The position numbers and the translations under genes were made by a program. A stretch of DNA of 21,537 nucleotides from a virus. Positions 1-7,663 of this stretch are shown here, in pieces; the stretch's first letter is position 1, and every line of letters starts with the position of its first letter. The notes beneath the pieces were generated by a model. It was not told the origin of the DNA and did no database searches. It saw only the letters and a program-made list of their open reading frames with translations. The stretch covers positions 1 to 21,537 of the IMG/VR virus record IMGVR_UViG_3300046000_009425, one strand, 5' to 3'.

Positions 1-1722
1 TGATTGTCTTACCAAAGCAAAATCAGCTGTAGCTGTTAATGTATCAGCAAGTAATTCTCCATTTGGTGCTGTTTCAGTATTTGACGATACAGTAACATTG
101 GTTTTTATCCAGTTTGCTGCCGTAAAATCTTCACTCTGTAATAATGTATTATAATTTACAGATTCCAATAAATATTCAGGACATGAACTGCCTGAGTAAT
201 CTAATCTAGGTATGTTAAACCCAATCTGTCTATTATAAATTGGTGTGTTTATATCTACAGTTCCATTGACTACTTGAACACCCCATATTGCAACACCTTG
301 TCCATCAACTCTACTTGTAGAATTTAATAGCAAACTTGTTTGTAAATATATTTTATTCCAAATAGTTGTGCAATTAATACACACTTTATACCATCCATTT
401 CCTGCACTTTGAGAGGTATACGTTATACTATAATCTGTTGGATTATTAGCCAATGTCCCATTAGAGCAATCTATTTTTATGTTATATGTGTTAATATCAT
501 AATTAGTTCCTCCAGTACCATTGTGTAATCTTATACCTAAATATGGTTCAGTTCCTTGTTTTTTAACATACAATATCAGAGTTCTAATTCTACTTGTTGG
601 AAATGATTGTAAAGTTACGTCACCACCGCTAGTTAAATAAGTTAAATAGTAATTGTTATTAACAGTACCACCAAGTCTTATTATTGACCCTGTTAAAGTT
701 CCATCTGGTGCTTCTAATCCAGTATATGTTCTATTTAACGCAATATCAACCCATCTCCATATATTTCCATTAGCTACTGAACTTATTCTTGTACTTGGAT
801 ATATTAGATTTTCGTATGGACTATTTGTTAATAATCCATTAGAATCTGTTCTATACGGTATTGAGGTGTTTCCAAAATATGTATATTTATTTGTATTTTG
901 AGGGTGAGTTTCAATTTTTTGATATGGTGTTAAACTTGTACCCAATTCAAATTGAGCACCAAACATAAATGTGTTTCTATTTATGGCACCTAAGTATGAT
1001 AGTAATCTTGTTGCTGTTGGGTTATTGTTTACAAATGTAATGTAGACTGATGAGGTTCCAGTCGCAATACCAGTAGTTTGACAATTTCCAATAATAGCAC
1101 ATCTCCACCATCCATTACCAGCATCTGTAATACTTGTACTTGTTACACCACCACCTGAAGCTGTTGACACGCCTGTTACAATATTAAAATTTGCATAAGA
1201 TGTATTACTAAACCCTAATTGCATTATATCTGGTGAACCTGCACCATCACCTTTTTTAAGGTAACAACTCCATACAAATGGTGAACCTACACTTTCAATA
1301 AAATTAGGAACCCCTTGATTTCTATAGTGGCTATTTGTATTTGCAGCTTCAGTCATTTTAATAACGGTTGGTTCACCTGTTGGACTAGTACCAGCAACTA
1401 CTGCTTGTGTAACCTGTAAAGTGCTCCAAGATGTTGTTGACCCTTCACTCCTATATAATAGATTTCTAATATCATTAGTAGGTAGTGGTAACACTTGAAT
1501 TATTTCAGTTTCACTTGAATTGTTAGGTGTTAAAATCATTGTTGCAGAAGACAATAAATCTATTGTATCTAAGTCTGTTAAATCTGTAACTATACAAGAT
1601 TCTGCTTCAAATGTAGTACCTAGCTGCAATGTTCTTACAGTAATAAAATCTTTTAAATTTTTAATTAGACTTAAAATTAAGTTTCCACCTAATGTAAACA
1701 TCATCATTCTTCTTAAACTCAT
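1..1722 (-). CDS. Multi-module lectin-like tail fibre, 3' end outside window
   Basis: The reading frame is open for 574 codons from the ATG at 1722 and runs off the left edge without a stop, so the protein is longer. After a short N-terminal segment it contains similar jelly-roll-like modules. Module 1 (about residues 85-260) has the signature NGWWRC and ends in FMFGAQFELG. Module 2 (about 310-485) has NGWYKVC and IWGVQVVNG. PRLDYSGSSCPEYLLE lies at about 505-520, and a third module begins with TLLQSEDFTAANW. These phrases are typical of carbohydrate-binding modules in phage fibres, which adopt concanavalin-A-like folds; this is family knowledge. I infer a receptor-binding fibre or adhesin. 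The start lies 3 bases after the stop of the upstream fibre gene, so the two are probably coupled. In-frame ATG codons 6-8 are alternative starts. Confidence 0.8.
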   Translation of the reverse strand, partial: MSLRRMMMFTLGGNLILSLIKNLKDFITVRTLQLGTTFEAESCIVTDLTDLDTIDLLSSATMILTPNNSSETEIIQVLPLPTNDIRNLLYRSEGSTTSWSTLQVTQAVVAGTSPTGEPTVIKMTEAANTNSHYRNQGVPNFIESVGSPFVWSCYLKKGDGAGSPDIMQLGFSNTSYANFNIVTGVSTASGGGVTSTSITDAGNGWWRCAIIGNCQTTGIATGTSSVYITFVNNNPTATRLLSYLGAINRNTFMFGAQFELGTSLTPYQKIETHPQNTNKYTYFGNTSIPYRTDSNGLLTNSPYENLIYPSTRISSVANGNIWRWVDIALNRTYTGLEAPDGTLTGSIIRLGGTVNNNYYLTYLTSGGDVTLQSFPTSRIRTLILYVKKQGTEPYLGIRLHNGTGGTNYDINTYNIKIDCSNGTLANNPTDYSITYTSQSAGNGWYKVCINCTTIWNKIYLQTSLLLNSTSRVDGQGVAIWGVQVVNGTVDINTPIYNRQIGFNIPRLDYSGSSCPEYLLESVNYNTLLQSEDFTAANWIKTNVTVSSNTETAPNGELLADTLTATADFALVRQS

Positions 1723-1725
1723 AAC

Positions 1726-3891
1726 CTATGTTGCTTGATTTACTGAATAGATAATTTGATTATCTGCTATATAAGTACAATATATGTAATTTAATCCTGC
1801 TACATACTCTGAACTTCCGGTTAATTTTTTAAAATCTGATCCAATTGTAGGGACTGCTGATGCACTATGTATTATTATATTTGTTGCTCCAGGTATAGCA
1901 GAGGAAGTATTTGATGTTATTGCAGATCCTGTCTCAGGCAGGGCATATGAACCGTACATTCTATCTGTAGTAAATGAAATCTCTAATCCTGTTACTTGTG
2001 GTGAAGCTATTGGTAAATAATTTGGAGCTATAGAAGCTGTTTGTGCATAGCTTGCTGTTCCAAATAAAGAACCTGTTATACCTTGAGTTACATTTAATGA
2101 ACCTGTTATTACTTGATTTCCTATAAAAATATTTGAACCAGTTGTAGCAAGTGAACTTGTATTGATAGCTTGAGAAGGTGCCCATGAAGCACTTACTGCA
2201 AAAGAACTTGATATTGCTCTTGAAGAAGAAACTGCAAAGGAAGCTGTTCCGAATAAAGAACCTGTTATCGATCCACTCACTTTTAGTGATCCTGTTATTT
2301 CAACTATAGAATCATGAGCATATATTAAATTTGATCTACTATTCTCATCTTCACCATTTCCATGTATGAATGCAGATTGTACTGAGGATGAAATATTAAA
2401 TTGACCTTGTACATGTTGGTATGAACCAAATGCTACTGTTCCATACCCTTCAGCATGTGAATAATCTCCAGATGTTACTGTATTTGCTCCTTCTGCATGT
2501 GAATAAACTCCTTTTGCTTGAGTACCTCTTCCTTCAGCATGTGTTCCTGTTCCTTGTGATACTGTCTGTCTTCCTTCAGCATGTGAATATGATCCTGATG
2601 CTATTGCCCTATCTCCTTCAGCATGTGAATACTCTCCTGTTGCTGTTGTAAGATATCCTTCAGCGTGTGAGTAATCTCCAATTGCTTGAGTGCCGTTTCC
2701 TTCAGCATGCGAATAGCTTCCAGATGCTGTACTATCTCCTTCAGCATGTGAAAAATCTCCTATTGCTTGAGATGCGTTACCTTCTGCATGTGAATAATTT
2801 CCTACTGCTTGAGTCTGTCTACCTTCTGCGTGTGAGTTTGGTCCTAATGCTACAGTTAGGTATCCTTCAGCATGAGATTTTGGTCCTATTGCTTGGGTGC
2901 TTTCACCTTCGGTATGTGCATATGGTCCAGGTATTACATTATCTCCTCCAAAGTCTCCATTATCTTGTAGGTATGTCAAATCTCCTACATAAGCTATTGT
3001 AGTTGTAACTGAAGTATCGAATAGTTGTATTTCAGTTTCTGAGCTGTTAAATACAACAGTATCTATTTTAAATGATGCATATCCATATGCTCCATCAAAT
3101 TCTTCATCATACAAGTACAAATATCCACCTGGTGTAAAGTTTGCTGTTACATCTCCATAAGTACCATCTAATGTTATAAGTCCATCTAGTACTGCGAATC
3201 TTCCAGTAGCACTAAAAGCAGTTGTAATACCTGTTTTAGTTGTATTACCTTCGGCATGTGAGTTATTACCTATAGCTTGTGTATTAAACCCTTCTGCATG
3301 TGAATTGTTTCCTATTGCTGATACACCTTCCCCTTGCTGTAATTGTCCAGCTACATTTAATAAACTTCCATCAAAAGTTAAATCTACTTCACCATTTATT
3401 GTAGATCCTCCAGTTGCTGTTAGTATGTAATTATTTACATTATTTGTAATATTATTAGCTATAGATTGTACTATACTTGCTGTTGTAGCAAAAGAAGCAG
3501 ATACTGCTCTAGAAGAACTTACTGCAAATGATGCACTTGTACTATTAGTAGCAAATGAACTTGATATTGAATTAGAAGAACTAATTGCAAAAGATGCTGT
3601 TCCAAATAGAGAACCAGTAAAGGATCCTGTAAAACTTCCAGTATTATATGATGAAGTAAAAGCATTAAACGATGAAGTTGTTACAAAAGAACCTGTATTT
3701 ACTGTAGAACCAGATGGACCTGGTGGCCCTAGTGGTCCTTGTGGTCCAGCAGTGATTACTTCTACTATTGTAGTAACAGGTTGTACTACATTAACTGTAG
3801 TAGGGTTAGTAGGATCTGTTACAACTATTTGATTATTAGTTGTATTAATATCTACTGTGTTAGTATTTAATGTTATATTTACTTGAGACAT
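1726..3891 (-). CDS. Tail fibre with collagen-like and YadA-head-like repeats
   Basis: This 721-residue protein is a predicted trimeric fibre. In order it has an N-terminal Thr/Asn/Val-rich segment (1-45), a short collagen-like stretch GPQGPLGPPGPSG (about 50-62), and Ser/Ala/Phe-rich repeats of the type GSLFGTASFAxSSS (about 88-145). An array of 14-residue SHAEG units follows at residues 197-496, then further GSLFGTAS(F/Y)A copies (about 535-640) and a C-terminal domain without clear homology. SHAEG repeats match the left-handed beta-roll head repeats of YadA-type trimeric adhesins; GXY repeats also trimerise. A globular insert of about 100 residues (222-322) interrupts the array. The start overlaps the stop of the 128-residue gene by one base (TAATG). 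I infer a host-binding or whisker-like fibre; the exact attachment point on the virion is unknown. Confidence 0.85.
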   Translation of the reverse strand: MSQVNITLNTNTVDINTTNNQIVVTDPTNPTTVNVVQPVTTIVEVITAGPQGPLGPPGPSGSTVNTGSFVTTSSFNAFTSSYNTGSFTGSFTGSLFGTASFAISSSNSISSSFATNSTSASFAVSSSRAVSASFATTASIVQSIANNITNNVNNYILTATGGSTINGEVDLTFDGSLLNVAGQLQQGEGVSAIGNNSHAEGFNTQAIGNNSHAEGNTTKTGITTAFSATGRFAVLDGLITLDGTYGDVTANFTPGGYLYLYDEEFDGAYGYASFKIDTVVFNSSETEIQLFDTSVTTTIAYVGDLTYLQDNGDFGGDNVIPGPYAHTEGESTQAIGPKSHAEGYLTVALGPNSHAEGRQTQAVGNYSHAEGNASQAIGDFSHAEGDSTASGSYSHAEGNGTQAIGDYSHAEGYLTTATGEYSHAEGDRAIASGSYSHAEGRQTVSQGTGTHAEGRGTQAKGVYSHAEGANTVTSGDYSHAEGYGTVAFGSYQHVQGQFNISSSVQSAFIHGNGEDENSRSNLIYAHDSIVEITGSLKVSGSITGSLFGTASFAVSSSRAISSSFAVSASWAPSQAINTSSLATTGSNIFIGNQVITGSLNVTQGITGSLFGTASYAQTASIAPNYLPIASPQVTGLEISFTTDRMYGSYALPETGSAITSNTSSAIPGATNIIIHSASAVPTIGSDFKKLTGSSEYVAGLNYIYCTYIADNQIIYSVNQAT
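2404..3309 (-). repeat. SHAEG (YadA-head-like) 42-bp coding repeat array
   Basis: Fourteen units with core (S/T/A)H(A/T)EG recur every 14 residues (13 once), and the array ends with a degenerate HVQG. A typical unit reads SHAEG-xxTQAIG-xx. Units 1 and 2 are separated from units 3-14 by an unrelated insert of about 100 residues (bases about 2926-3228). The DNA repeats are imperfect, so this is an old protein repeat and not a recent tandem duplication. Confidence 0.9.
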
Positions 3892-4277
3892 TATGGTCTT
3901 GTTGTTTCTTTATTTAAATTAACTTGTCCCTCTAATATACGTGTTGTTATAGGGCATGTTCCTACACTACCTGAAAATATTTCTAAATCATATCTAGCAT
4001 TTAAAAAATTTAAAGCAGATGATGAGCAAGCCGAAATATAAATTCCAATGTATCCAGTACTTGCAGAAGACATGTTTAACCCTGTACCATCTGTTGCTAA
4101 TGAACTTGATAGAGTTATATAAGTTGTAGGATTATTATCAGCAAAGTTACTTCTGATTTGCATAGCCGCCCCATATCCTGTTAAGTTTATAGCGCTACCA
4201 CTTACATCTTTATATTGGATTTTAAAATCCACTGTAGTTCCTTGTTCTAATAAAATATTATATATTCCTGCTGCCAT
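3891..4277 (-). CDS. Small BppU-N/Ig-like virion protein
   Basis: This 128-residue protein begins with a beta-rich segment containing QGTTVDFKIQYKD, NLTGYGAAMQIR and a later ARYDLEIF. This layout (strand, polar/linear segment, 'dLtGy.a.mqiR', then 'Y.lei') resembles the N-terminal beta-sandwich domain of baseplate upper proteins (BppU_N-like) found beside fibres in many phages. I infer a baseplate or fibre-base adaptor. It starts one base after the stop of the gp15-like gene and shares one base with the start of the fibre gene, so it sits in a tail/fibre operon. No signal peptide or membrane segment is visible. The family assignment rests on motif resemblance only. Confidence 0.6.
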   Translation of the reverse strand: MAAGIYNILLEQGTTVDFKIQYKDVSGSAINLTGYGAAMQIRSNFADNNPTTYITLSSSLATDGTGLNMSSASTGYIGIYISACSSSALNFLNARYDLEIFSGSVGTCPITTRILEGQVNLNKETTRP

Positions 4278-4278
4278 T

Positions 4279-5151
4279 TTATATTATTTTTTCTGTGAAA
4301 GTTGTTTTTGTTACATTATATGATTTAGGATTTGGCCCGGCCATAGCAACATTTATTGTATTAGGTATAATATAACCTTGTAAAGTTAAAGTAATTTCAC
4401 TTTTATTGGCCCTATCTGTAGAATTTTCTAATAATACAGGAGTAGGGAATGAATTTATAATAGCTCTAAATTTAAATCTTTCAGGATCTCCCCAATATGA
4501 ATCTGATGCAAATTCTAGTGATTCTATTATGGGGTTCATTTGTTCTATGTAATCAGTAAAAATACTTAACTTATAAGTTATAGTGATATAGTCAGGTATT
4601 ACTCCTAAAATATACTCTTTTTGGGGTTTTTGTCCTCTTAATACTGAGAAATTATCATATACATTTCTTTGTGAATATTGTTTTTCAAAATATTGCACAT
4701 TATGAATTACATTACCATCTAATTTATTACCTAAGGTTCTATTTTTTTCAAATGATTCTCTTTTAAACATGATTAATGGAACCATTGTTTTACCATTCTT
4801 ATCACGATAAAACCCGTCGTATTGAATCGACTTCCATCTTTCCGGTGAACCATATATAATTGGAACTTCTATTTGTCTATCGTTTTGAGTTACCGTGGGC
4901 TTTATTATATTTTCTAAATAATATAAAATTGCATTATCATGATCTTCTAATCCAATATTAATTAATTGAGTATCATCATCTTTTAAAGATACTTCTAATG
5001 CTCTATTAAATTCAGGCTGACCAGGTTGTGAATCAATAGAATAAGTTGAATTAGGATTAGAGTATGGTTGTATCTCTACTTCAGGTTGCACATAAGGCTC
5101 TGAGAGAGATGTTAAAAATTCACGGCTATTTAATGGTCTTGGTTTTTCCAT
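4279..5151 (-). CDS. gp15-like tail terminator / sheath stabiliser
   Basis: This 290-residue protein has a proline-rich, disordered-looking N-terminus (1-50) followed by a folded region. It contains VPIIYGSPERWKS (about 97-109), a DGFYRDKNGK turn and PLIMFKRESF (about 125-134), then IPDYITITYKLSIFTDYIEQMN (split across about 187-208). VP.IYG.PERW and the DKNGK...P.I.F.R pattern are what I associate with tail-completion proteins of distant T4-like phages equivalent to T4 gp15, which caps the tail and joins it to the neck. The ITYKL...TDYIEQMN segment resembles tail-terminator folds. It overlaps the gp14-like gene by one base, as expected for the 13-14-15 neck cluster. A different minor tail-completion role is possible. 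Confidence 0.6.
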   Translation of the reverse strand: MEKPRPLNSREFLTSLSEPYVQPEVEIQPYSNPNSTYSIDSQPGQPEFNRALEVSLKDDDTQLINIGLEDHDNAILYYLENIIKPTVTQNDRQIEVPIIYGSPERWKSIQYDGFYRDKNGKTMVPLIMFKRESFEKNRTLGNKLDGNVIHNVQYFEKQYSQRNVYDNFSVLRGQKPQKEYILGVIPDYITITYKLSIFTDYIEQMNPIIESLEFASDSYWGDPERFKFRAIINSFPTPVLLENSTDRANKSEITLTLQGYIIPNTINVAMAGPNPKSYNVTKTTFTEKII

Positions 5152-5648
5152 TACAATCTATTTTCTCTTAATCCTACACGTTCTGGGCGAGTGTAGAAAC
5201 ATTCTAAGGTTATTGATAAACTTTTACCAGTATCTGGTACTCCATTTTCACTTGTATAAGCATAGTCAGGATCTTTACCTACTATTAATTGATTTTCATT
5301 TACATTATTAACTTCATAATAATCTTCATTCCATAAAATTATATCACCTACTGAGGGTTCTACATTTGCTGTTTGTAAATGGTATTTTAGAAATCTTACA
5401 TTTAGAGTTCTAGTAAAATCCATTCCAAAATCATCTGTTAAGGGTTGTATATCACCTCTTTCTAATAAGCAGTTTATTAAAACAGGACCTATAAATTTCT
5501 TATTTAAATTTTCTCCATAAATGTTAGCAGGAGTTTCATCTAATATTACTTGATAATATCCTACTTTCTGTTCAATAACTTGTCCTAACAATTCCTTGTT
5601 AACATTATGAAACATATCAATATCACGAGAGCGTCCAAAATAACTCAT
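5151..5648 (-). CDS. gp14-like neck protein
   Basis: This 165-residue protein begins MSYFGRSRDIDMFHN and contains GEDNLNK-like turns (ANIYGENLNKKF), then PSVGDIILWNEDYYEVNNV and GKDPDYAY, and ends with CFYTRPERVGL. The 'GDIi.w...yYEV.nv.eNq...GK.P.Y' pattern is typical of the neck/head-completion protein gp14 in divergent T4-like phages. It would sit in the connector between head and tail. At 165 residues it is shorter than T4 gp14 (256), as is usual for distant relatives. It lies between gp13-like and gp15-like genes, which supports the role. The leader to the start codon is almost pure A/T with no Shine-Dalgarno. Confidence 0.6.
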   Translation of the reverse strand: MSYFGRSRDIDMFHNVNKELLGQVIEQKVGYYQVILDETPANIYGENLNKKFIGPVLINCLLERGDIQPLTDDFGMDFTRTLNVRFLKYHLQTANVEPSVGDIILWNEDYYEVNNVNENQLIVGKDPDYAYTSENGVPDTGKSLSITLECFYTRPERVGLRENRL

Positions 5649-5694
5649 TAATTAATTATTTTTAAATTAGTAGTTATGTAAATTAAATATATCA

Positions 5695-6861
5695 TTAGCC
5701 TATAAAGATATTCATGGGGACATTCTGCAATGTTTGTTGCATAGCAATATTTTCCTCTGCTTTTCTTTGAAGTTGCATTCTACGTGAAGATTCATCTAAA
5801 TCTAAACGTAATTTTTCAATTAAAGCTAATTGTAAATCTCTTGCTTTACTTAATAAATCAGCTTGATTTAAAGATACCTCAGCTCCAGGAATTGGAACTT
5901 GAGTATATTTACCTCTAATAAGTCCTAAGGTTTCAGCTGCTAACGCTAATGTATATTCGAATATCCAGTACCTTCCAGGCGCATTTACATTAGAATAGGT
6001 AGGATTGTCATATGGCACGTTAGATATATCAGTAATTAAATTATCGCCTGATCCTGGCCCGTTTATTGCAATAACACTATTACGTTCTGATACTTTTATA
6101 TATTCAAAGAATAATCTTTTATCAGATGTAGGGATAGGAAATATTTTTAATTTATTATTAACAATTTGAAATGAGAATGCAGATCTTCTAATCTGATCGT
6201 TTAATTCAATGGCTTGGATAGTACCAATATCATAATTTAAAGGCATTAACATAAAGTTAATAGCAGGAGATTTATTACCAAACCCAAATGCATCTAATAA
6301 TTGTTGTGAACCATATCCTGTACCAGCATAAGGATCAAAATAACGAACAATAGCAGGAGCATTTTCGTAAAATATAGTTTTTATTTCAATTGAATCATCG
6401 GACGATACTGCTCCTGATGATGAAGCCCATGCTTTTAAATCATAGTCTTGTATTCCAGCTTCCATATCAATTGAACCAGTGTAGTATGTTGTATTACCTC
6501 CCACACCTGCTTCACTACCATAATCTTGAGCCATTCTAATAATATTTCCTAGTGAAGGTGTTATAACACTATTATTAAGAGACACATTATTAGGATTAGC
6601 TTCTAATGATAGAAAATTATTTCTTATTTGATATAAATAAAGTTCATTTCCATATGTTGTAACAGCAGACTCAAAACAAGTAAAGAAGGAACCACTATCC
6701 ATTTCAACATCCATTGAAGGGTATCCTAAACGAGTAGCACAGTATTTTGCTACCTTCACAGCATCCAACTGGAATTGATAATCATTATCATAAAACCCAA
6801 ATGAAGTTGCACTACCTTGAATAAAAGTAGAATTTCCCTTCCATAATTCTGAATTAGCCAT
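5695..6861 (-). CDS. gp13-like neck protein
   Basis: This 388-residue soluble protein carries near its N-terminus a segment (FQLDAVKVAKYCATRLGYP, about 30-48) followed by an acidic region and a helical stretch with FFTCFESAVTTYGNELYLYQ (about 58-78). The C-terminal 60 residues (about 325-388) are strongly helical and charged, rich in Leu, Arg, Glu and Gln, ending in PMNIFIG. The gene order PhoH - this gene - gp14-like - gp15-like suggests the counterpart of T4 gp13, which with gp14 closes the filled head and forms the tail-binding site. The assignment is from gene order and overall resemblance to neck proteins of distant T4-like phages. T4 gp13 is 309 residues, so this one is somewhat longer. 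Confidence 0.55.
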   Translation of the reverse strand: MANSELWKGNSTFIQGSATSFGFYDNDYQFQLDAVKVAKYCATRLGYPSMDVEMDSGSFFTCFESAVTTYGNELYLYQIRNNFLSLEANPNNVSLNNSVITPSLGNIIRMAQDYGSEAGVGGNTTYYTGSIDMEAGIQDYDLKAWASSSGAVSSDDSIEIKTIFYENAPAIVRYFDPYAGTGYGSQQLLDAFGFGNKSPAINFMLMPLNYDIGTIQAIELNDQIRRSAFSFQIVNNKLKIFPIPTSDKRLFFEYIKVSERNSVIAINGPGSGDNLITDISNVPYDNPTYSNVNAPGRYWIFEYTLALAAETLGLIRGKYTQVPIPGAEVSLNQADLLSKARDLQLALIEKLRLDLDESSRRMQLQRKAEENIAMQQTLQNVPMNIFIG

Positions 6862-6875
6862 ATTATATTATTTGG

Positions 6876-6885
6876 TATAAATATT
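6876..6885. promoter_or_regulatory. Intergenic TATAAATA box
   Basis: TATAAATATT is present on the plus strand in the 33-base gap before the gp13-like gene. In the gene sense it reads AATATTTATA, 14 bases upstream of the ATG. It is one of a set of gap boxes. Confidence 0.45.
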
Positions 6886-6894
6886 GAGATAGTA

Positions 6895-7581
6895 TTAATC
6901 TCTAAAATCTTGATATACTTTTAGTATAGGAGATACAATTTCATGTCTATGATTTTGTTTTAATTCAAATACTCTAAATCCAGGTACATGTTCTTCAATT
7001 CTAGATAAAAATGAAAATCCAGTTTCTTTTTTTATTTTTAAATCTATTTGAGCTAAATCCCCACAGATTGCCATCTTAGAATTCTTACCTAATCTTCCAA
7101 TCACAGTTTCCATTTGGTCATGAGTAACATTTTGTGCTTCGTCTACAATAACAAATGAATTAAGAAAAGTCCTACCTCTCATAAATGCAAAAGGTACAAT
7201 TTCAATGTTTCCATTTTCTAACTCTTTATCTACTTTATCCTTACTATAAAGGGCATATAAGTTATGATAAATTGGTGCTAACCAAGGATCCATTTTTTCC
7301 TTAAGATCTCCTGGTAGAAAACCTATTTCTTCCTTAGCTACTGTTGGTCTTGTAATAATGATTTTTTCTACTTCTTTAGTAAAAAGTAAATCTAAAGCTG
7401 CTTGTACCGCTACAAGTGTTTTTCCTGACCCTGCCATCCCTTTTAAAACGGTTACTGGGTTCTCTAAAATTATTGCTTTTGCTAGTTTTTGTTCTTCGTT
7501 AAGAACTAAGTTGAACTTGATAGGTTGTTTTGGTTTTCTCTTTTGAGTAAAAACCTCATCTGTGTGATGGTTAGAAGCCAT
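6895..7581 (-). CDS. phoH: PhoH-like ATPase
   Basis: This 228-residue P-loop ATPase has Walker A GMAGSGKT (48-55), the PhoH-typical ITRPTVAKEEIGFLPGD (76-92), Walker B FVIVDEAQN (143-151), a sensor-like ICGDLAQID (172-180) and an arginine-finger-like NHRHE (210-214). This is a complete PhoH domain, as found in many T4-like and marine phages, without extra nuclease or KH domains. PhoH proteins are RNA/DNA-linked ATPases of uncertain role, sometimes related to phosphate starvation in hosts. The gene follows the terminator behind the major capsid gene and carries a TATAAATA box in its leader, so it probably begins a new transcript. It sits unusually between capsid and neck genes. Confidence 0.92.
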   Translation of the reverse strand: MASNHHTDEVFTQKRKPKQPIKFNLVLNEEQKLAKAIILENPVTVLKGMAGSGKTLVAVQAALDLLFTKEVEKIIITRPTVAKEEIGFLPGDLKEKMDPWLAPIYHNLYALYSKDKVDKELENGNIEIVPFAFMRGRTFLNSFVIVDEAQNVTHDQMETVIGRLGKNSKMAICGDLAQIDLKIKKETGFSFLSRIEEHVPGFRVFELKQNHRHEIVSPILKVYQDFRD

Positions 7582-7601
7582 ATTAATAACGTTTAATTTA
7601 A

Positions 7602-7609
7602 TATAAATA
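7602..7609. promoter_or_regulatory. Intergenic TATAAATA box
   Basis: An exact TATAAATA on the plus strand (TATTTATA in the gene sense) lies directly after the T-tract of the capsid-gene terminator and about 20 bases before the phoH start codon. This is where a promoter for phoH would be expected. Confidence 0.45.
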
Positions 7610-7639
7610 TAAAAAAAAGACCTAGCTTGCGCTAGGTCT
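7610..7639 (-). terminator. Intrinsic terminator after major capsid gene
   Basis: In the gene sense a perfect 9-bp stem AGACCTAGC / GCTAGGTCT closes a GCAA (GNRA) tetraloop and runs straight into eight or more T residues. It starts 24 bases after the gp23 stop codon. This is a textbook Rho-independent terminator pointing leftward, so it ends the scaffold-capsid transcript before phoH. Confidence 0.93.
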
Positions 7640-7663
7640 CTTAATATTAAGAATTGGTTATTC

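Noticed and set aside
653-1738. Plus-strand frames of 72-82 codons over the partial fibre gene
   Set aside because: They lie antisense to a 574-codon open frame with clear protein motifs and have hydrophobic, non-gene-like composition.
2421-3002. Plus-strand frames rich in Leu, Gln, His and Val
   Set aside because: They are mirror images of the SHAEG repeat codons (LQHV is the reverse reading) and carry no independent signal.
2404-3309. CRISPR-like array because of regular 42-base repeats
   Set aside because: Repeats are in frame, imperfect, without distinct spacers, and encode SHAEG protein units.
7358-7546. Plus-strand frame antisense to phoH
   Set aside because: It mirrors the conserved PhoH ATPase region; no promoter or homology is visible.
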